A DNA stretch of 64,000 bases from Anaerolineae bacterium (GCA_022824365.1 JAJEAA010000023.1:160886-224885); one strand, 5' to 3'. Positions 26,435-35,502 are shown, counted from the first letter of the stretch. Program-made: numbers and translations. Notes: a model not told the origin generated them from the letters alone.

Positions 26435-26815
26435 TTACTCCACCGGATAAGCCATCGTCGTGATCAAACTTTCGATCCGCCCGCCGCTGGCGTACATCCG
26501 CGAATACTGCACTACGATCGGCACATCGCTGCGCAGCCGGACGCCGTAAGGCACATCAAAGGGAATCTCGTAACCGCCGATCTGCTCCGGCTTGTCCAAC
26601 CGCACATGCGGGCAGCGCCTCGCCGGCACGGTGATCGCGATGCCCTCGACCGCCTCGCGATCCTCGAAGTAGAAATCGAGCAGCACATTGGCCTCATCCG
26701 CCGTGACGTTGAGGATGCAGATCGATTCGTGATTCTTGTTCACCAGATCGTCATCGGCCGGCGCCGCCAAATAAGCATCCGGTATCAGCCAGGTCAAAGC
26801 GCCATTCGTGGGCAT
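26435..26815 (-). CDS. Sensory-rhodopsin-transducer-like (ASRT family) small beta protein
   Basis: A 126-residue protein. The family landmarks are NHESICILNVTADEANVLLD, ITVPARRCPHVRLD and SDVPIVVQYSRMYA, which match the Anabaena sensory rhodopsin transducer (a soluble beta-sandwich tetramer). No rhodopsin gene is present; homologues in other bacteria occur beside sugar genes and have been proposed to bind carbohydrates, which fits this sugar-rich setting. It is convergent with the broken isomerase gene, 14 bases away. Function in this organism is inferred only. Confidence 0.8.
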   Translation of the reverse strand: MPTNGALTWLIPDAYLAAPADDDLVNKNHESICILNVTADEANVLLDFYFEDREAVEGIAITVPARRCPHVRLDKPEQIGGYEIPFDVPYGVRLRSDVPIVVQYSRMYASGGRIESLITTMAYPVE

Positions 26816-27282
26816 GGATTTCTCTTCCTCTCGAAAATCTTGATGATACAGTCGAAAAGTATAAAATCAATGAAGTCGCCCCTACAAGGCTTATCCGGCG
26901 CTCGGTCAAAGCCTTCATTCCTTGTCGCTCGTCGAGCAGTTTGGCGCTGCTTCAATGGCGAAAACAGCCCGCAGTCATCTACCTTAAAGCGCCGCTAAAA
27001 CCCCTGAAGATGCCCTGAAAACGCCGGAAAATTCGCCGCTGTATTGATACAGTATACATATAGTATCGGGGGAGGGGTAGCGCTTGTACTTGAGCGACAT
27101 AACATGCCTGGGGAATAGATGCTCTATGGGCGGAATGGCGTTCATGACAGGCAGTATAGCACAAACAGGCATGATATAGGCGATCAAATGTTCGCATATT
27201 GAAGCGAGACTGAAAAGCGGACTTGATCCGGGATTTCCAGTCGCGGACAAGCCTTTGTGTCTATGTGGTGAAAATGCGCTTC
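26816..27282. other. 467-base gap with a half repeat and an SOS-like promoter
   Basis: Holds a half copy of the GGGCGACC repeat (26876-26893), a perfect palindrome CTGTATTGATACAG at 27039-27052, and the SOS-box-like promoter at 27145-27194. A leaderless 53-residue minus-strand reading frame (26984-27145, starting MNAIPPIEHLFPRHVM) follows that promoter but has no recognisable relative, so I do not call it a gene. Confidence 0.6.
27146..27194 (-). promoter_or_regulatory. SOS-box-like operator with leaderless promoter (copy 1)
   Basis: On the minus strand CGAACATTTGATCG (27181-27194) matches the Gram-positive-type LexA box CGAAC-N4-GTTCG at all but one position. TCGCCTAT overlaps the -35 zone, and an extended -10 TGCTATACT ends at 27153. 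The ATG at 27145 lies 7 bases beyond the -10, so any transcript would be leaderless. Copy 2 at 42076-42117 has the same spacing. Confidence 0.5.
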
Positions 27283-28047
27283 CTAGCCGTCGCCATCGAC
27301 AAAGATCTTGCGCCGGTAAATCTCATCGGGCCGGCGATAGACATGCCAAACCTCGTCTTCGGGCAAGCGGGTCGGCGCCCCGGTCATCAGCGCGCCGAGG
27401 AAGATCCGCGCCGCCTTGACCGCCATCGCCGTGATATTCAGGATCTCCGCCGGGGTTTCGCCCAGCGCGATCATGCCGTGATTCTCCAGCAAGATCAGCT
27501 TAGGCGCTTCGCCATAAGCCGCCAGGTAGTCGCGCGCTTTTTCGCGTATGACCAGCGCCAGCGGCAAACCCGGATCGGCATAAGGAACCAGCGCCGATCG
27601 CGGACCGCATACAACCGCCTCATCGGGGAAGCGCCTTTGAAAAGCGAAGTCGGGCCCGTACTCGCTGCACAGTATCTGGTTGATGGCGGTGGGGTGGGTA
27701 TGCCCGATGTAACGAACGCCGCATTCATGCAGCAGCATAGCGTGAAAACTGGCTTCGACCGATGGGCTGGGACCGCCGCTTTCGCCGATGACCGCCGCTT
27801 GCGTGATCGCCTTCTCTTCGCTGAGCGTCGCCAGCGGATTATCCAGCAACCCCAGCATGGGCGCCAGCCGCACCGTCACGAATCCGCTCGCGTCGATGCC
27901 CTGCATCCCGTGTCCGCTCGCCTTGACCGCGAAGCTGTCCTCATCCAGCCGCAGGGACGTATTGCCCTCGCCGACGATGACGTAATCCAGGCGCGGCTCG
28001 CCCAAGGCGCGCGTCAGTTCGATGAGGCTTTCGAGTGCTTTGGTCAA
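27283..28047 (-). CDS. Class II aldolase/adducin family protein (rhamnulose/fuculose-phosphate aldolase type)
   Basis: A 254-residue protein with the zinc site of L-fuculose/L-rhamnulose-1-phosphate aldolases: YIGHTHPTAINQ (two His) and a third His in LLENHGMIALG. The substrate phosphate loop is GEGNTSLRLDED, and KASGHGM follows. These enzymes split a ketose 1-phosphate into dihydroxyacetone phosphate and lactaldehyde. As the last gene of an operon that begins with rhamnulokinase and a ribose-type ABC importer, it is the expected aldolase of L-rhamnose breakdown. An epimerase role is possible, but the neighbours favour aldolase. Confidence 0.82.
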   Translation of the reverse strand: MTKALESLIELTRALGEPRLDYVIVGEGNTSLRLDEDSFAVKASGHGMQGIDASGFVTVRLAPMLGLLDNPLATLSEEKAITQAAVIGESGGPSPSVEASFHAMLLHECGVRYIGHTHPTAINQILCSEYGPDFAFQRRFPDEAVVCGPRSALVPYADPGLPLALVIREKARDYLAAYGEAPKLILLENHGMIALGETPAEILNITAMAVKAARIFLGALMTGAPTRLPEDEVWHVYRRPDEIYRRKIFVDGDG

Positions 28048-28053
28048 ATTTCT

Positions 28054-28194
28054 ACCCCCCTCTAAATCTCCCCCATGGCCATGGGGGAGACTTGTCTAAC
28101 TGCTGCGTTCACCCCATTACTTGGTGGCCGCGCTCAGGTATAGCCCCCTCCCTGATGCTTCGGGGAGGGGGTTTGGGGGTGGGGGTGTTTCCCC
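28054..28194 (-). repeat. Two G/C-run palindromic repeats between aldolase and binding-protein genes
   Basis: Modules at about 28054-28095 (TCTCCCCCATGGCCATGGGGGAGA, a near-perfect palindrome) and 28141-28190 (CCCCCTCCCTGATGCTTCGGGGAGGGGG). They sit inside the operon, right after the binding-protein stop, where a hairpin can shape mRNA levels. Confidence 0.75.
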
Positions 28195-29352
28195 TTAGAA
28201 GTCGAAGTCGTTGATGTTGTCCGCCGTGAAGACGAAGGGTGGGCCAAGCAAGACTTCGCTGCCATTGACGACCGTCAGATCGCCCAGGCGGCCAGCCGAG
28301 ACCGACGCGTCGCCCGGTCCAAATTCGCCATCGACGACCGCGCGCATGACGTAGACCGCCGCGTAACCCAGATCGACCGGGTTCCAAAGCACGACATCGC
28401 GGACGCAGCCGCTGTTGACGTAGGGCTTCATGCCGTTCGGCGTCGCCAAGCCAACCACCGCCACATCTTCACAAGCATCCGCCTGCTGCACCGCATCGGC
28501 GCCGTTGGGCGTGGCGACCGAGGTCATCGCGAAGATGCCATCCAGATCCTCGCCGTATTTGTTGAGCAGAGTCTGCGCTTGCTGGAAGCTCAAGACCGCG
28601 TCTTCTTGCGCTTCAAGCGTTTCCAGCCATTCCAGATCGGGATAGCATTCGCCGGCGTAAGCCCACATTTCTGCGATCCAGCGCGCCTGATTCGGCGTGG
28701 TGAAGGTGGAGGTGACGATGCCGAAGGAGGCGTCCTCGCCCATCTGGTCGGCCAAGCTGTCGACCAATGCCTTGGCGATGCCGTTGAACTCGGCCTGGTT
28801 GACGAACCATTCGCGGGCATCCGGCTCGCTGTTGGCGTCATAACCAACCACGTGGATGCCGGCTTCCAGCGCCTTGCGCAATACCGGCGCGATGGCGACC
28901 GGATCGTTCGCGGCGAAGAGGATGCCGTCGACGCCTGCCGTGATGTAGCTGTCGATGACCTGGATCTGGTCGTCGATATTGGCTTCGGTCGGCGCGTCGG
29001 TGGTGACGGAGACGTTGCCCAATTCCTCGGCCGCTTGCTGTTGACCCAGCGTGGTCGCGGCGAAGTAGCCGATGCCGACCAGCTTCGGCACGTCAACCAG
29101 CGTGATGTCCATGCCGGCCATGTCATCGCCCATGGCTGCCATGCCGCCATCGTATTCCATCATCTCCATTTCTTCTTCCATGTCATCGCCGTCGTCCTCT
29201 TCCATCATCTCATCGCCCATGCCACAGGCCAGGGGATTGACATCGAGGTCGTCGGCGCCGTCCCAGCGTTCATGCCCGTCAGCGCTCAGCGGCATGCTCG
29301 CCAGCGCCAGCAGAAGCGCCAGGATCAAAGTGATTGCGAATGTTTTCTTCAT
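28195..29352 (-). CDS. Sugar ABC transporter substrate-binding protein (rhamnose/autoinducer-2 type)
   Basis: A 385-residue secreted protein of the periplasmic-binding-protein 4 group. After a Sec signal (LILALLLALASMPLSA) comes an extra acidic, methionine-rich stretch (about residues 46-81, many Met, Asp and Glu) that is not part of the fold, then the binding domain with VKLVGIGYFAATTLGQQQAA-like opening, DGILFAANDPVAIAPVLRKA and VVGYDANSEPDAREWFVNQA. The place in the operon next to rhamnulokinase suggests rhamnose. There is no lipobox. Sequence alone does not separate rhamnose from other pentose or deoxyhexose ligands. Confidence 0.87.
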   Translation of the reverse strand: MKKTFAITLILALLLALASMPLSADGHERWDGADDLDVNPLACGMGDEMMEEDDGDDMEEEMEMMEYDGGMAAMGDDMAGMDITLVDVPKLVGIGYFAATTLGQQQAAEELGNVSVTTDAPTEANIDDQIQVIDSYITAGVDGILFAANDPVAIAPVLRKALEAGIHVVGYDANSEPDAREWFVNQAEFNGIAKALVDSLADQMGEDASFGIVTSTFTTPNQARWIAEMWAYAGECYPDLEWLETLEAQEDAVLSFQQAQTLLNKYGEDLDGIFAMTSVATPNGADAVQQADACEDVAVVGLATPNGMKPYVNSGCVRDVVLWNPVDLGYAAVYVMRAVVDGEFGPGDASVSAGRLGDLTVVNGSEVLLGPPFVFTADNINDFDF

Positions 29353-29442
29353 GATTTAGCTCCGTCATACTGATTGGGTAAACGAAATTGAGAATCCTGA
29401 TGTCTGTTCTTCGTTTTCCACCTCCTTTCGTCAGTCCTGCCC

Positions 29443-29570
29443 CCCCAGCCCCTTCCCCATTAAGAGGGAAGAGGAGCTAACAAATCCGGTCGGCTCTGAA
29501 ATCAAGTTCCTCCCTCATTTCGGGATGCCCGCAATAGAGATTGCGTGAGGGAGCTTGGGGTGGGGGACAT
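29443..29570 (-). repeat. G/C-run palindromic repeat between permease and binding-protein genes
   Basis: About 128 bases with CCCCCCCAGCCCCTTCCCC at one end and GGGAGCTTGGGGTGGGGGAC at the other, plus an inner TCCCTCATTTCGGGATG...GTGAGGGA module. It ends exactly at the permease stop codon. Confidence 0.75.
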
Positions 29571-30563
29571 TCACTCGCCCCGCCGACTCTGAATGAAATT
29601 ATTCACCAGTATAGCAAATATGAGCACGCTGCCGATAACGACTATCGTCGCATCGCTGGTCACGCCCGATAGCGTCAAGCCATTCTTCAGCAGTTGAATC
29701 AGCACGACGCCGATGATCGTGCCCGGTATCGAGCCGGTGCCGCCGAAGATGCTCGTCCCGCCCAGCACCACCGCCGCGATCACATCCAGCTCCATGCCCG
29801 TGCCCATATCCGAGCGCGTCGTGCTCACCCGCGACACGAAGATATAACCCGCCACCGCCGACATGAAACCGGAAAAGGTGTAGATGAAAAGCAAATGGCG
29901 ATTGACCGTCAACCCGCTGAAACGCGCGCCGGTCTCGTTGTTGCCGATGGCGTATAAAGCCCGCCCCAGCCGCGTCCGCGCCAGCACAATGCCGAAGATG
30001 ATCACCGCCACGATCAAGAGCCAAAGCTGCGTCGGGATGCCCAGGAACTCGCCTTGACCCAACTGAAAGAACCACTCCGGATAACCCCGTGCCGAGCGGG
30101 CTTCGCTGATGCCCTCCGCCAGACCGCGATACAGCGCCAAGGTCGCCAGCGTCATAATCAGCGGCGGCACGCCCACGCGCACGATGAACAAGCCGTTGAC
30201 GAAACCGGCCAGCGTCCCGCTCAAGATGCCGGTGATGATCGCCAGTTCCAGCGGGAAGCCCAGCTCCTGCCAGGTCCAACCCAGCACGATGGCGGTCAAA
30301 CCCAGAATCGAACCCACCGACAGGTCGATGCCGCCGGTGATGATGATATAAGTCATCGGGATGGCGATCAGACCGACCTCGGTCATGAAGCGGCCCTGCT
30401 GCAAGAGGTTGTCCACGGTCAGGAACTTGTCGGTGCGCGTCGCCAGGAACAAGACCGAGACCAGCATGATCACGAAGAGCACGCCTTCCTGACTGATGAG
30501 CAGATGGCGCAGCTTTTCGCTGACGGTCGGGTTGCGTGGACCAGGCTGATCGTCTCTAATCAT
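29571..30563 (-). CDS. Sugar ABC transporter permease 1 (RbsC/RhaP-like)
   Basis: A 330-residue membrane protein with about ten helices and the family motifs GGIDLSVGSILGLTAI, ALYRGLAEGISEARSA and GRALYAIGNNETGARFSGL (the loop that meets the ATPase). The end VVLGGTSIFGGTGSIPGTIIG is also typical. It works with permease 2 (31082-32497) and the ATPase (32494-34026). The two permease genes are separated by a 518-base stretch carrying an opposite-strand small gene. Confidence 0.9.
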   Translation of the reverse strand: MIRDDQPGPRNPTVSEKLRHLLISQEGVLFVIMLVSVLFLATRTDKFLTVDNLLQQGRFMTEVGLIAIPMTYIIITGGIDLSVGSILGLTAIVLGWTWQELGFPLELAIITGILSGTLAGFVNGLFIVRVGVPPLIMTLATLALYRGLAEGISEARSARGYPEWFFQLGQGEFLGIPTQLWLLIVAVIIFGIVLARTRLGRALYAIGNNETGARFSGLTVNRHLLFIYTFSGFMSAVAGYIFVSRVSTTRSDMGTGMELDVIAAVVLGGTSIFGGTGSIPGTIIGVVLIQLLKNGLTLSGVTSDATIVVIGSVLIFAILVNNFIQSRRGE

Positions 30564-30651
30564 ATTCTGTGACTACTCTTTGTTTGAGTCCGAAGCTTAC
30601 CTGGCTGCTGTCTCGAATTCTTGAGGCCTGCTGGAAAAAATGTAACACTTG

Positions 30652-30660
30652 TGCTATATT
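30652..30660 (+). promoter_or_regulatory. Extended -10 promoter of the 102-residue gene
   Basis: TG-C-TATATT on the plus strand, about 29 bases before the ATG at 30689. GGAGACG follows as a ribosome site. The same TGTGCTATA sequence forms the -10 of the SOS-like promoter at 27153. Confidence 0.4.
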
Positions 30661-30688
30661 CTGAGTTGTACTCAAGGAGACGAGCCTT

Positions 30689-30997
30689 ATGGACATTGAA
30701 GAGAATCTGAATCGGCACGAACGCAGCATAGGCAGAATCGAAGGCCGGCTGGATTCTCTGGCGACCAAGGACTTCGTTCGCAAGGAAGTCAATGAAGCAA
30801 GAACAGCCATTGACGCGAAAATCGACAAACAGACCGAGGTTATCGACAAACGCTTCGCCGACCTCAGCGACAAAATCGAACATGAGCGCCGCTGGCGTAT
30901 AAGAATCACGGGCGGCGCCAGCGTACTTGCGCTTGTCTTCGTCGCCGTTTCCAGTCTTGTCACCACGCTTGTCAGCCTCGGCGTCATCACCGTATAG
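30689..30997 (+). CDS. 102-residue coiled-coil plus membrane-anchor protein inside the rhamnose operon
   Basis: Residues 1-70 are charged and heptad-like (IGRIEGRLDSLATKDFV); residues about 77-98 form one membrane helix. It belongs to the same family as the protein at 3881-4150, sharing the IEGRL-x-x-LATK segment and overall plan. It is read on the plus strand between two permease genes of a minus-strand operon, so it looks inserted. It has its own extended -10 promoter and a GGAG ribosome site. No function can be given; the shape resembles small phage-holin-associated proteins. Confidence 0.7.
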   Translation: MDIEENLNRHERSIGRIEGRLDSLATKDFVRKEVNEARTAIDAKIDKQTEVIDKRFADLSDKIEHERRWRIRITGGASVLALVFVAVSSLVTTLVSLGVITV

Positions 30998-31081
30998 ACG
31001 CTCACCGACTATCTCCTTCTCCAAAATCGGTTGCCAATTTACGTCCACTCCTCGCGTAATGTAGCTAACAGTTGTTGCATT

Positions 31082-32497
31082 CTATAGCCTTTGCCGCCGC
31101 CGCCGAATCAGATCGGCCAGCACCGTCGCCAGGATCAGCAAACCTTGCACCGCCTTCAGCCAGAAAGGCGAGACATTGATGAAGATCATCGCCGAGCGAA
31201 TGAAGTTCAGCAGCAGCGTCGCCATTGTCGAGCCGATCGCCGTGCCCGTCCCGCCCAGGATGCTCACGCCGCCTACGACTGACGCTGTAATCACCGAAAG
31301 CTCCAGCGCCGGTGGCGGCGTCGCCTGAATGATGTTGAATTGCGTCGAATACATCACGCTCGCGACGCCGATGAATATGCCGTTCAAGATGAAGACCGTC
31401 ATCAGCAAGCGCTTCTGCGATAAGCCCGAGAGCCGCGCCGCTTCCGCATTGCCGCCCAGCGCATAGAAGGCGCGGCCGGTAGCGCTATAGCGCATCCATA
31501 AGACCACGATGATCGTCAATACCGCCATGATGATGATGGGCATGGGAATGCCCAGCGGACGCATCTGCGAGAGGAAATACTCCGGCGGCATATCCCGCAC
31601 GCGCTCGCCCCCCGCCCAGATGATGAGAATCCCCTTGATGATGCTCAACATGCCCAGCGTCACCACGATCGAGGGGATGCGCAAATAGGCGACCAGGAAA
31701 CCGATGAACGCGCCGAAGCCCGCGCCGACGATCAGTGGCGCCAGCCAAGCTAGCGGCGCCGGCAGTCCCGCGACCACCAGCCGCCCGCTGATCACCGCCA
31801 GCAAGCCCACCAGCGAACCCACGGAAATATCGATGTTGCCGGTGACGATCACCATCGTCATGCCCAGCGCCGCTACCGCGATATAAGCGTTGCCCTGCAA
31901 ATTGTCGGAGATATTGCGCTCCTGCAAGAAGCGCGGATTGGCGATGCCGATGATGAAGATGAGCAGCAGCAAGCCGAAGAGGATGACGCTCTCCTGATTG
32001 CCATAGAGCTTCATGATGCGGTAGCGCTCATCCGGCAGGCTCCGCGGGATCAGGATCTGCAAGATGGCCAGGACGCCGGCGACCAGCATGATCCAGAAGG
32101 CGATATCGAGGCTGGCCAAGATGGACCCTTCCCCCCATTCATTGGGGGGACCGAGGGGGGTGTCCCGGAAGAAGTTGATGTAATAAACCACGACCAGCAA
32201 GCCGGCCACGCTCATCAGCAGCGAGATGGCGCGGCTCGCCGCCGGCGTGATCACATTCCAGATGCCCAGCAGCAATATGCCCAAACCCGCCAGCGGGATG
32301 ACTTCCAGACCCGTCTTGAACAGACTCAGTTCGTTCGCTTTCTTGCTCTCGGTCAAGACCGCCACGGTCGATGGACCGCGCTCCGGCTGCACGACGAAAG
32401 GCAACAGAAAATAAGCGCCGATGATGACCAGCGCCAGCGCGATGCCGATGAAGTGCACAGGACGACGCGGGACAGGCGTCCTTTTCGTCTTGCTCAT
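31082..32497 (-). CDS. Sugar ABC transporter permease 2 with extra N-terminal helices
   Basis: A 471-residue membrane protein. Residues from about 165 form a normal ribose/rhamnose-type permease (VTGNIDISVGSLVGLLAV, RAFYALGGNAEAARLSGLS, SVVGGVSILGGTGTAIGS). The first 160 residues add about four further helices (near 17-35, 65-82, 90-107, 132-150). Residues about 113-125 (TPLGPPNEWGEGS) come from an in-frame piece of the G/C-run repeat. Its ATG overlaps the ATPase stop by ATGA. The extra helices are a known variation in this group, but their role is unclear. Confidence 0.87.
   Translation of the reverse strand: MSKTKRTPVPRRPVHFIGIALALVIIGAYFLLPFVVQPERGPSTVAVLTESKKANELSLFKTGLEVIPLAGLGILLLGIWNVITPAASRAISLLMSVAGLLVVVYYINFFRDTPLGPPNEWGEGSILASLDIAFWIMLVAGVLAILQILIPRSLPDERYRIMKLYGNQESVILFGLLLLIFIIGIANPRFLQERNISDNLQGNAYIAVAALGMTMVIVTGNIDISVGSLVGLLAVISGRLVVAGLPAPLAWLAPLIVGAGFGAFIGFLVAYLRIPSIVVTLGMLSIIKGILIIWAGGERVRDMPPEYFLSQMRPLGIPMPIIIMAVLTIIVVLWMRYSATGRAFYALGGNAEAARLSGLSQKRLLMTVFILNGIFIGVASVMYSTQFNIIQATPPPALELSVITASVVGGVSILGGTGTAIGSTMATLLLNFIRSAMIFINVSPFWLKAVQGLLILATVLADLIRRRRQRL
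32127..32163 (-). repeat. Short G/C-run repeat module inside permease 2
   Basis: CTTCCCCCCATTCATTGGGGGGACCGAGGGGGGTGT-type module, split here into CCCCCC/GGGGGG arms around ATTCATT. It encodes a Gly/Pro-rich loop between predicted helices and keeps the frame. Confidence 0.65.
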
Positions 32498-34026
32498 AGA
32501 CCCGCCCCCGCCGCTTGACGCAATTGCTCGCTCATCATCGCGTGGGCGACCAGTTCCTGCGTCGCCTCCTCGCGGGAAAATTCCGCCACCAGACGCCCCT
32601 CGCGCATGACCAGGATGCGGTCGCTCATGCCCAGGATCTCCGGCAGCTCGCTGGAAATCATCAAGATCGCCAGTCCTTGCTCGGCCGCCAGTTCGCTCAT
32701 CAGGCGATGAATCTCCGACTTGGCGCCGACATCGACGCCCCGCGTCGGCTCATCCATAATCAGCAGTTTGGGGCTGCTCGCCAGCCACTTGCTGACCACC
32801 ACCTTCTGCTGGTTGCCGCCCGAGAGTTTGTTCGTGATCTGGTCGGGACCGGTGGCGCGGATGCTGAGTTGCCGGATGGAATGATTCGCCAGCAAGCGCT
32901 CGCGCGTCCGGCTGATGAAGGTATTGTTCGAGACCAATTCCAGCACCGCCATCGATGTGTTCTCGCGGATGGTCATCTCGCGGATCAACCCTTGATGCCC
33001 GCGATCCTCCGGCACATAACCGATGCCGTGATCGACCGCTTCCGATGGCCGGCTGATCTTGACCGGCTCGCCATGAAGCAAGATCTCGCCCGATTCGGCT
33101 GGCAAGACGCCGAAGATCACCTGCGCCGTCTCGCTGCGTCCTGAGCCGACCAAGCCCGCCAAACCGACGATCTCCCCCGCCCGCACCTTGAAGGAGACAT
33201 CGCGGGTCAGCGGCGGCCGATTCAAGTTGCGCGCTTCCAGCACAACCTCGCCGATTTCCGCCTCCTGTTTCGGGAAGAGATTCTCGATCGTGCGCCCGAC
33301 CATCATGCTGATCAATTCGCCTTCGTTTGTGTCCTTGACTTCATGCGTGCCGATGTATTCGCCATCGCGCAGCACGGTCACGCGGTCCGCCAATTCGAAG
33401 ACTTCATTGAGCCGGTGACTGATATATACGATGCTCACGCCCCGCTCGCGCAGCAGACGCACGATGCTGAAAAGCTGCTCCACATCGCTCTCCGTCAGCG
33501 CCGCGGTCGGCTCATCCATAATCAGTATCTGCGCATCCAGCGAGAGCGCCTTGGCGATCTCCACCCGTTGCCGATTGCCGACGTTGAGCGCGCCCACTTT
33601 CGCGCTGACATCCAAATTGCTGATGTTCAACTCCGCCAGCACAGCCGCCGCCCCCGCCTCCATCTGCTCCCAGTCAATCGCGCGGAAGCCGAATCGCTTC
33701 ACCGTCGGCGCGTGCCCCATGAAGATATTCTCCGCCACGCTAAGCTCCGGGTACAAGCCGAGTTCTTGATAGATGGTGGCGATGCCGGCCGCGTGCGCCT
33801 CGCGCGGATTGTTGAATTCGACGCGCCGCCCATCAAGCATGATCTCGCCGGTATCGGGCTGATACACGCCGGAGACGATCTTGATCATGGTGGATTTGCC
33901 AGCGCCGTTCTCGCCGATCAGGGCATGCACCTCGCCCCGCCGCACATCAAAATGCGCGTCTTTCAGCGCATGCACACCGGGGAAATGCTTGTTGATCCCC
34001 TGCAATTCCAATAAAGCGTCGCTCAT
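32494..34026 (-). CDS. Sugar ABC transporter ATPase with two nucleotide-binding domains (RbsA/RhaT-like)
   Basis: A 510-residue double ATPase. Domain 1 has Walker [10 protein letters not shown], signature [15 protein letters not shown] and Walker [11 protein letters not shown]; domain 2 has the degenerate Walker [13 protein letters not shown] usual for this family, signature [14 protein letters not shown] and [15 protein letters not shown] chose the ATG at 34026 ([15 protein letters not shown]), which begins directly at the domain; the ATG at 34044 adds six residues. It starts 45 bases after the rhamnulokinase stop. It powers uptake by the two permeases and the binding protein downstream. Confidence 0.9.
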   Translation of the reverse strand: MSDALLELQGINKHFPGVHALKDAHFDVRRGEVHALIGENGAGKSTMIKIVSGVYQPDTGEIMLDGRRVEFNNPREAHAAGIATIYQELGLYPELSVAENIFMGHAPTVKRFGFRAIDWEQMEAGAAAVLAELNISNLDVSAKVGALNVGNRQRVEIAKALSLDAQILIMDEPTAALTESDVEQLFSIVRLLRERGVSIVYISHRLNEVFELADRVTVLRDGEYIGTHEVKDTNEGELISMMVGRTIENLFPKQEAEIGEVVLEARNLNRPPLTRDVSFKVRAGEIVGLAGLVGSGRSETAQVIFGVLPAESGEILLHGEPVKISRPSEAVDHGIGYVPEDRGHQGLIREMTIRENTSMAVLELVSNNTFISRTRERLLANHSIRQLSIRATGPDQITNKLSGGNQQKVVVSKWLASSPKLLIMDEPTRGVDVGAKSEIHRLMSELAAEQGLAILMISSELPEILGMSDRILVMREGRLVAEFSREEATQELVAHAMMSEQLRQAAGAGL

Positions 34027-34071
34027 TTGCCGGTCCGCTGCCAAACATTCAGTGCGGGCAATTGTAACCGC

Positions 34072-35502
34072 CTAATCCAGCAAGGCGCAAAAGCGCGGAT
34101 AATGCTCGTCCCAGGCGGCGCTGTCCTGCGGTTCATACAACCTGTTCTCATCCGATTGGCTGAGCAGCGACCGCGCTTCCGCCACGCTGCCCAACTCGCC
34201 GATGGCGATGAGCTGGACGATGGCGTTGCCGGTCGCTGTGGCTTCCGCCGGTCCGGCGATTACCGGACGCCCAATCGCGTTGGCTGTCATCTGGTTCAGC
34301 AGCGCATTGCGCGAACCGCCGCCGATGATATGCAAAACCTCAACCGACCGCCCCGATACAGCAATAAGCTGCTCAAGCACATAGCGATATTTATAAGCCA
34401 GGCTGACGTATACCGTCGCCATCACCTCGGCATCGCTCTCCGGCGTCGGTTGCCCGCTGCGGCGGCAATACTCGCGGATCCGCGCCGGCATATCCCCCGG
34501 CGGCAGGAAGAGCGGATCGTCCGGCTCGATGAAGGCTTTGAAGGGCGCCGCGCTTTCCACCATCGCCGTCAATTGGGCGAAGCTGTAATCCACCCCCTGC
34601 GCTCGCCAGGTCGCCCGGCACTGATCGGCCACCCACAAGCCCATGATGTTCTTCAGCAAACGGAAGCTGCCGCCATAGCCGCCTTCGTTGGTGACATTCG
34701 CCTCGTAAGCCGCATCGCTGATAATAGCTTCTTCCAATTCCAGGCCGAGCAAACTCCAGGTGCCGCTGCTCAGGTAGGCGTAGTTGTCGGTCGACGCGGG
34801 CACAGCCACCACCGCGCTGCCGGTGTCATGGCACGCGGGGACGATCACGTCAATGCCCTGGTATTCGCCGATGCGCGTCCCCGGCGGGACGATCGGCGTC
34901 AGCAAATCGGTCGGGATGCCAACCGCGTCCATAATCTCCCGATCCCAATCGCCCAGCCGCGGATTGTAAAGCTGCATTGTCGTCGCTTCCGTGAACTCGC
35001 AGGTCTTGGAGCCGGTCAGCCAGTAATTGAAAAGATCGGCGATGGTCAGCATGGTCGCGGCCTGCTCCAGCAGCGGGCTGCCATCGCGGAGGCTCGCCCC
35101 CAGCTGAAACAAACCGTTCAGCGGGATAAACTGTATGCCCGTGCGCTCGAAGATTTCCCGGCGCGGCATCCGCTCGAAGACCCATTCCATCGCGCCATTC
35201 GTCCGCGGATCGCGATAGTGAACCGGATTGGCCAGCAATTCGCCGGCGCTATCCAGCAGCGCGTAATCCACACCCCAACAATCCAGGCCGATAGAGGCGG
35301 CCTCCGGCGCCCCGCCGATGCCCGTCGTGATCTCATGCCAAAGGCGCAGCACATCCCAATGCAAGCGCGTCGGCGTCTGCACCGGGATATTGGGAAAACG
35401 ATGGACCTCCTCCAGCCGCAGGCGCGCGCCATCAAAAGCGACATCCATGACCCGCCCGGAGGTCGCGCCGAGGTCGACCGCGATGACGCGTCGGGCGCTC
35501 AC
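34072..35502 (-). CDS. rhaB: Rhamnulokinase (FGGY family)
   Basis: A 476-residue FGGY carbohydrate kinase. The N-terminal phosphate loop is VIAVDLGATSGRVM, then IGLDCWGVDYALLD, NPVHYRDPRTNGAMEW and FTEATTMQLYNPRLGDWD; the adenine-binding region is IIGGGSRNALLNQMTANAIGR split over the end of the protein. These blocks are those of rhamnulokinase rather than xylulokinase or glycerol kinase. It phosphorylates L-rhamnulose at C1. As first gene of the operon it lies behind a good promoter at 35599-35627. An L-rhamnose isomerase gene is not found in the window. Confidence 0.87.
   Translation of the reverse strand: MSARRVIAVDLGATSGRVMDVAFDGARLRLEEVHRFPNIPVQTPTRLHWDVLRLWHEITTGIGGAPEAASIGLDCWGVDYALLDSAGELLANPVHYRDPRTNGAMEWVFERMPRREIFERTGIQFIPLNGLFQLGASLRDGSPLLEQAATMLTIADLFNYWLTGSKTCEFTEATTMQLYNPRLGDWDREIMDAVGIPTDLLTPIVPPGTRIGEYQGIDVIVPACHDTGSAVVAVPASTDNYAYLSSGTWSLLGLELEEAIISDAAYEANVTNEGGYGGSFRLLKNIMGLWVADQCRATWRAQGVDYSFAQLTAMVESAAPFKAFIEPDDPLFLPPGDMPARIREYCRRSGQPTPESDAEVMATVYVSLAYKYRYVLEQLIAVSGRSVEVLHIIGGGSRNALLNQMTANAIGRPVIAGPAEATATGNAIVQLIAIGELGSVAEARSLLSQSDENRLYEPQDSAAWDEHYPRFCALLD

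Noticed and set aside
26984..27145. 53-residue frame after SOS-like promoter copy 1
   Set aside because: No relative recognised and it crosses a palindrome; noted only as part of the promoter element.
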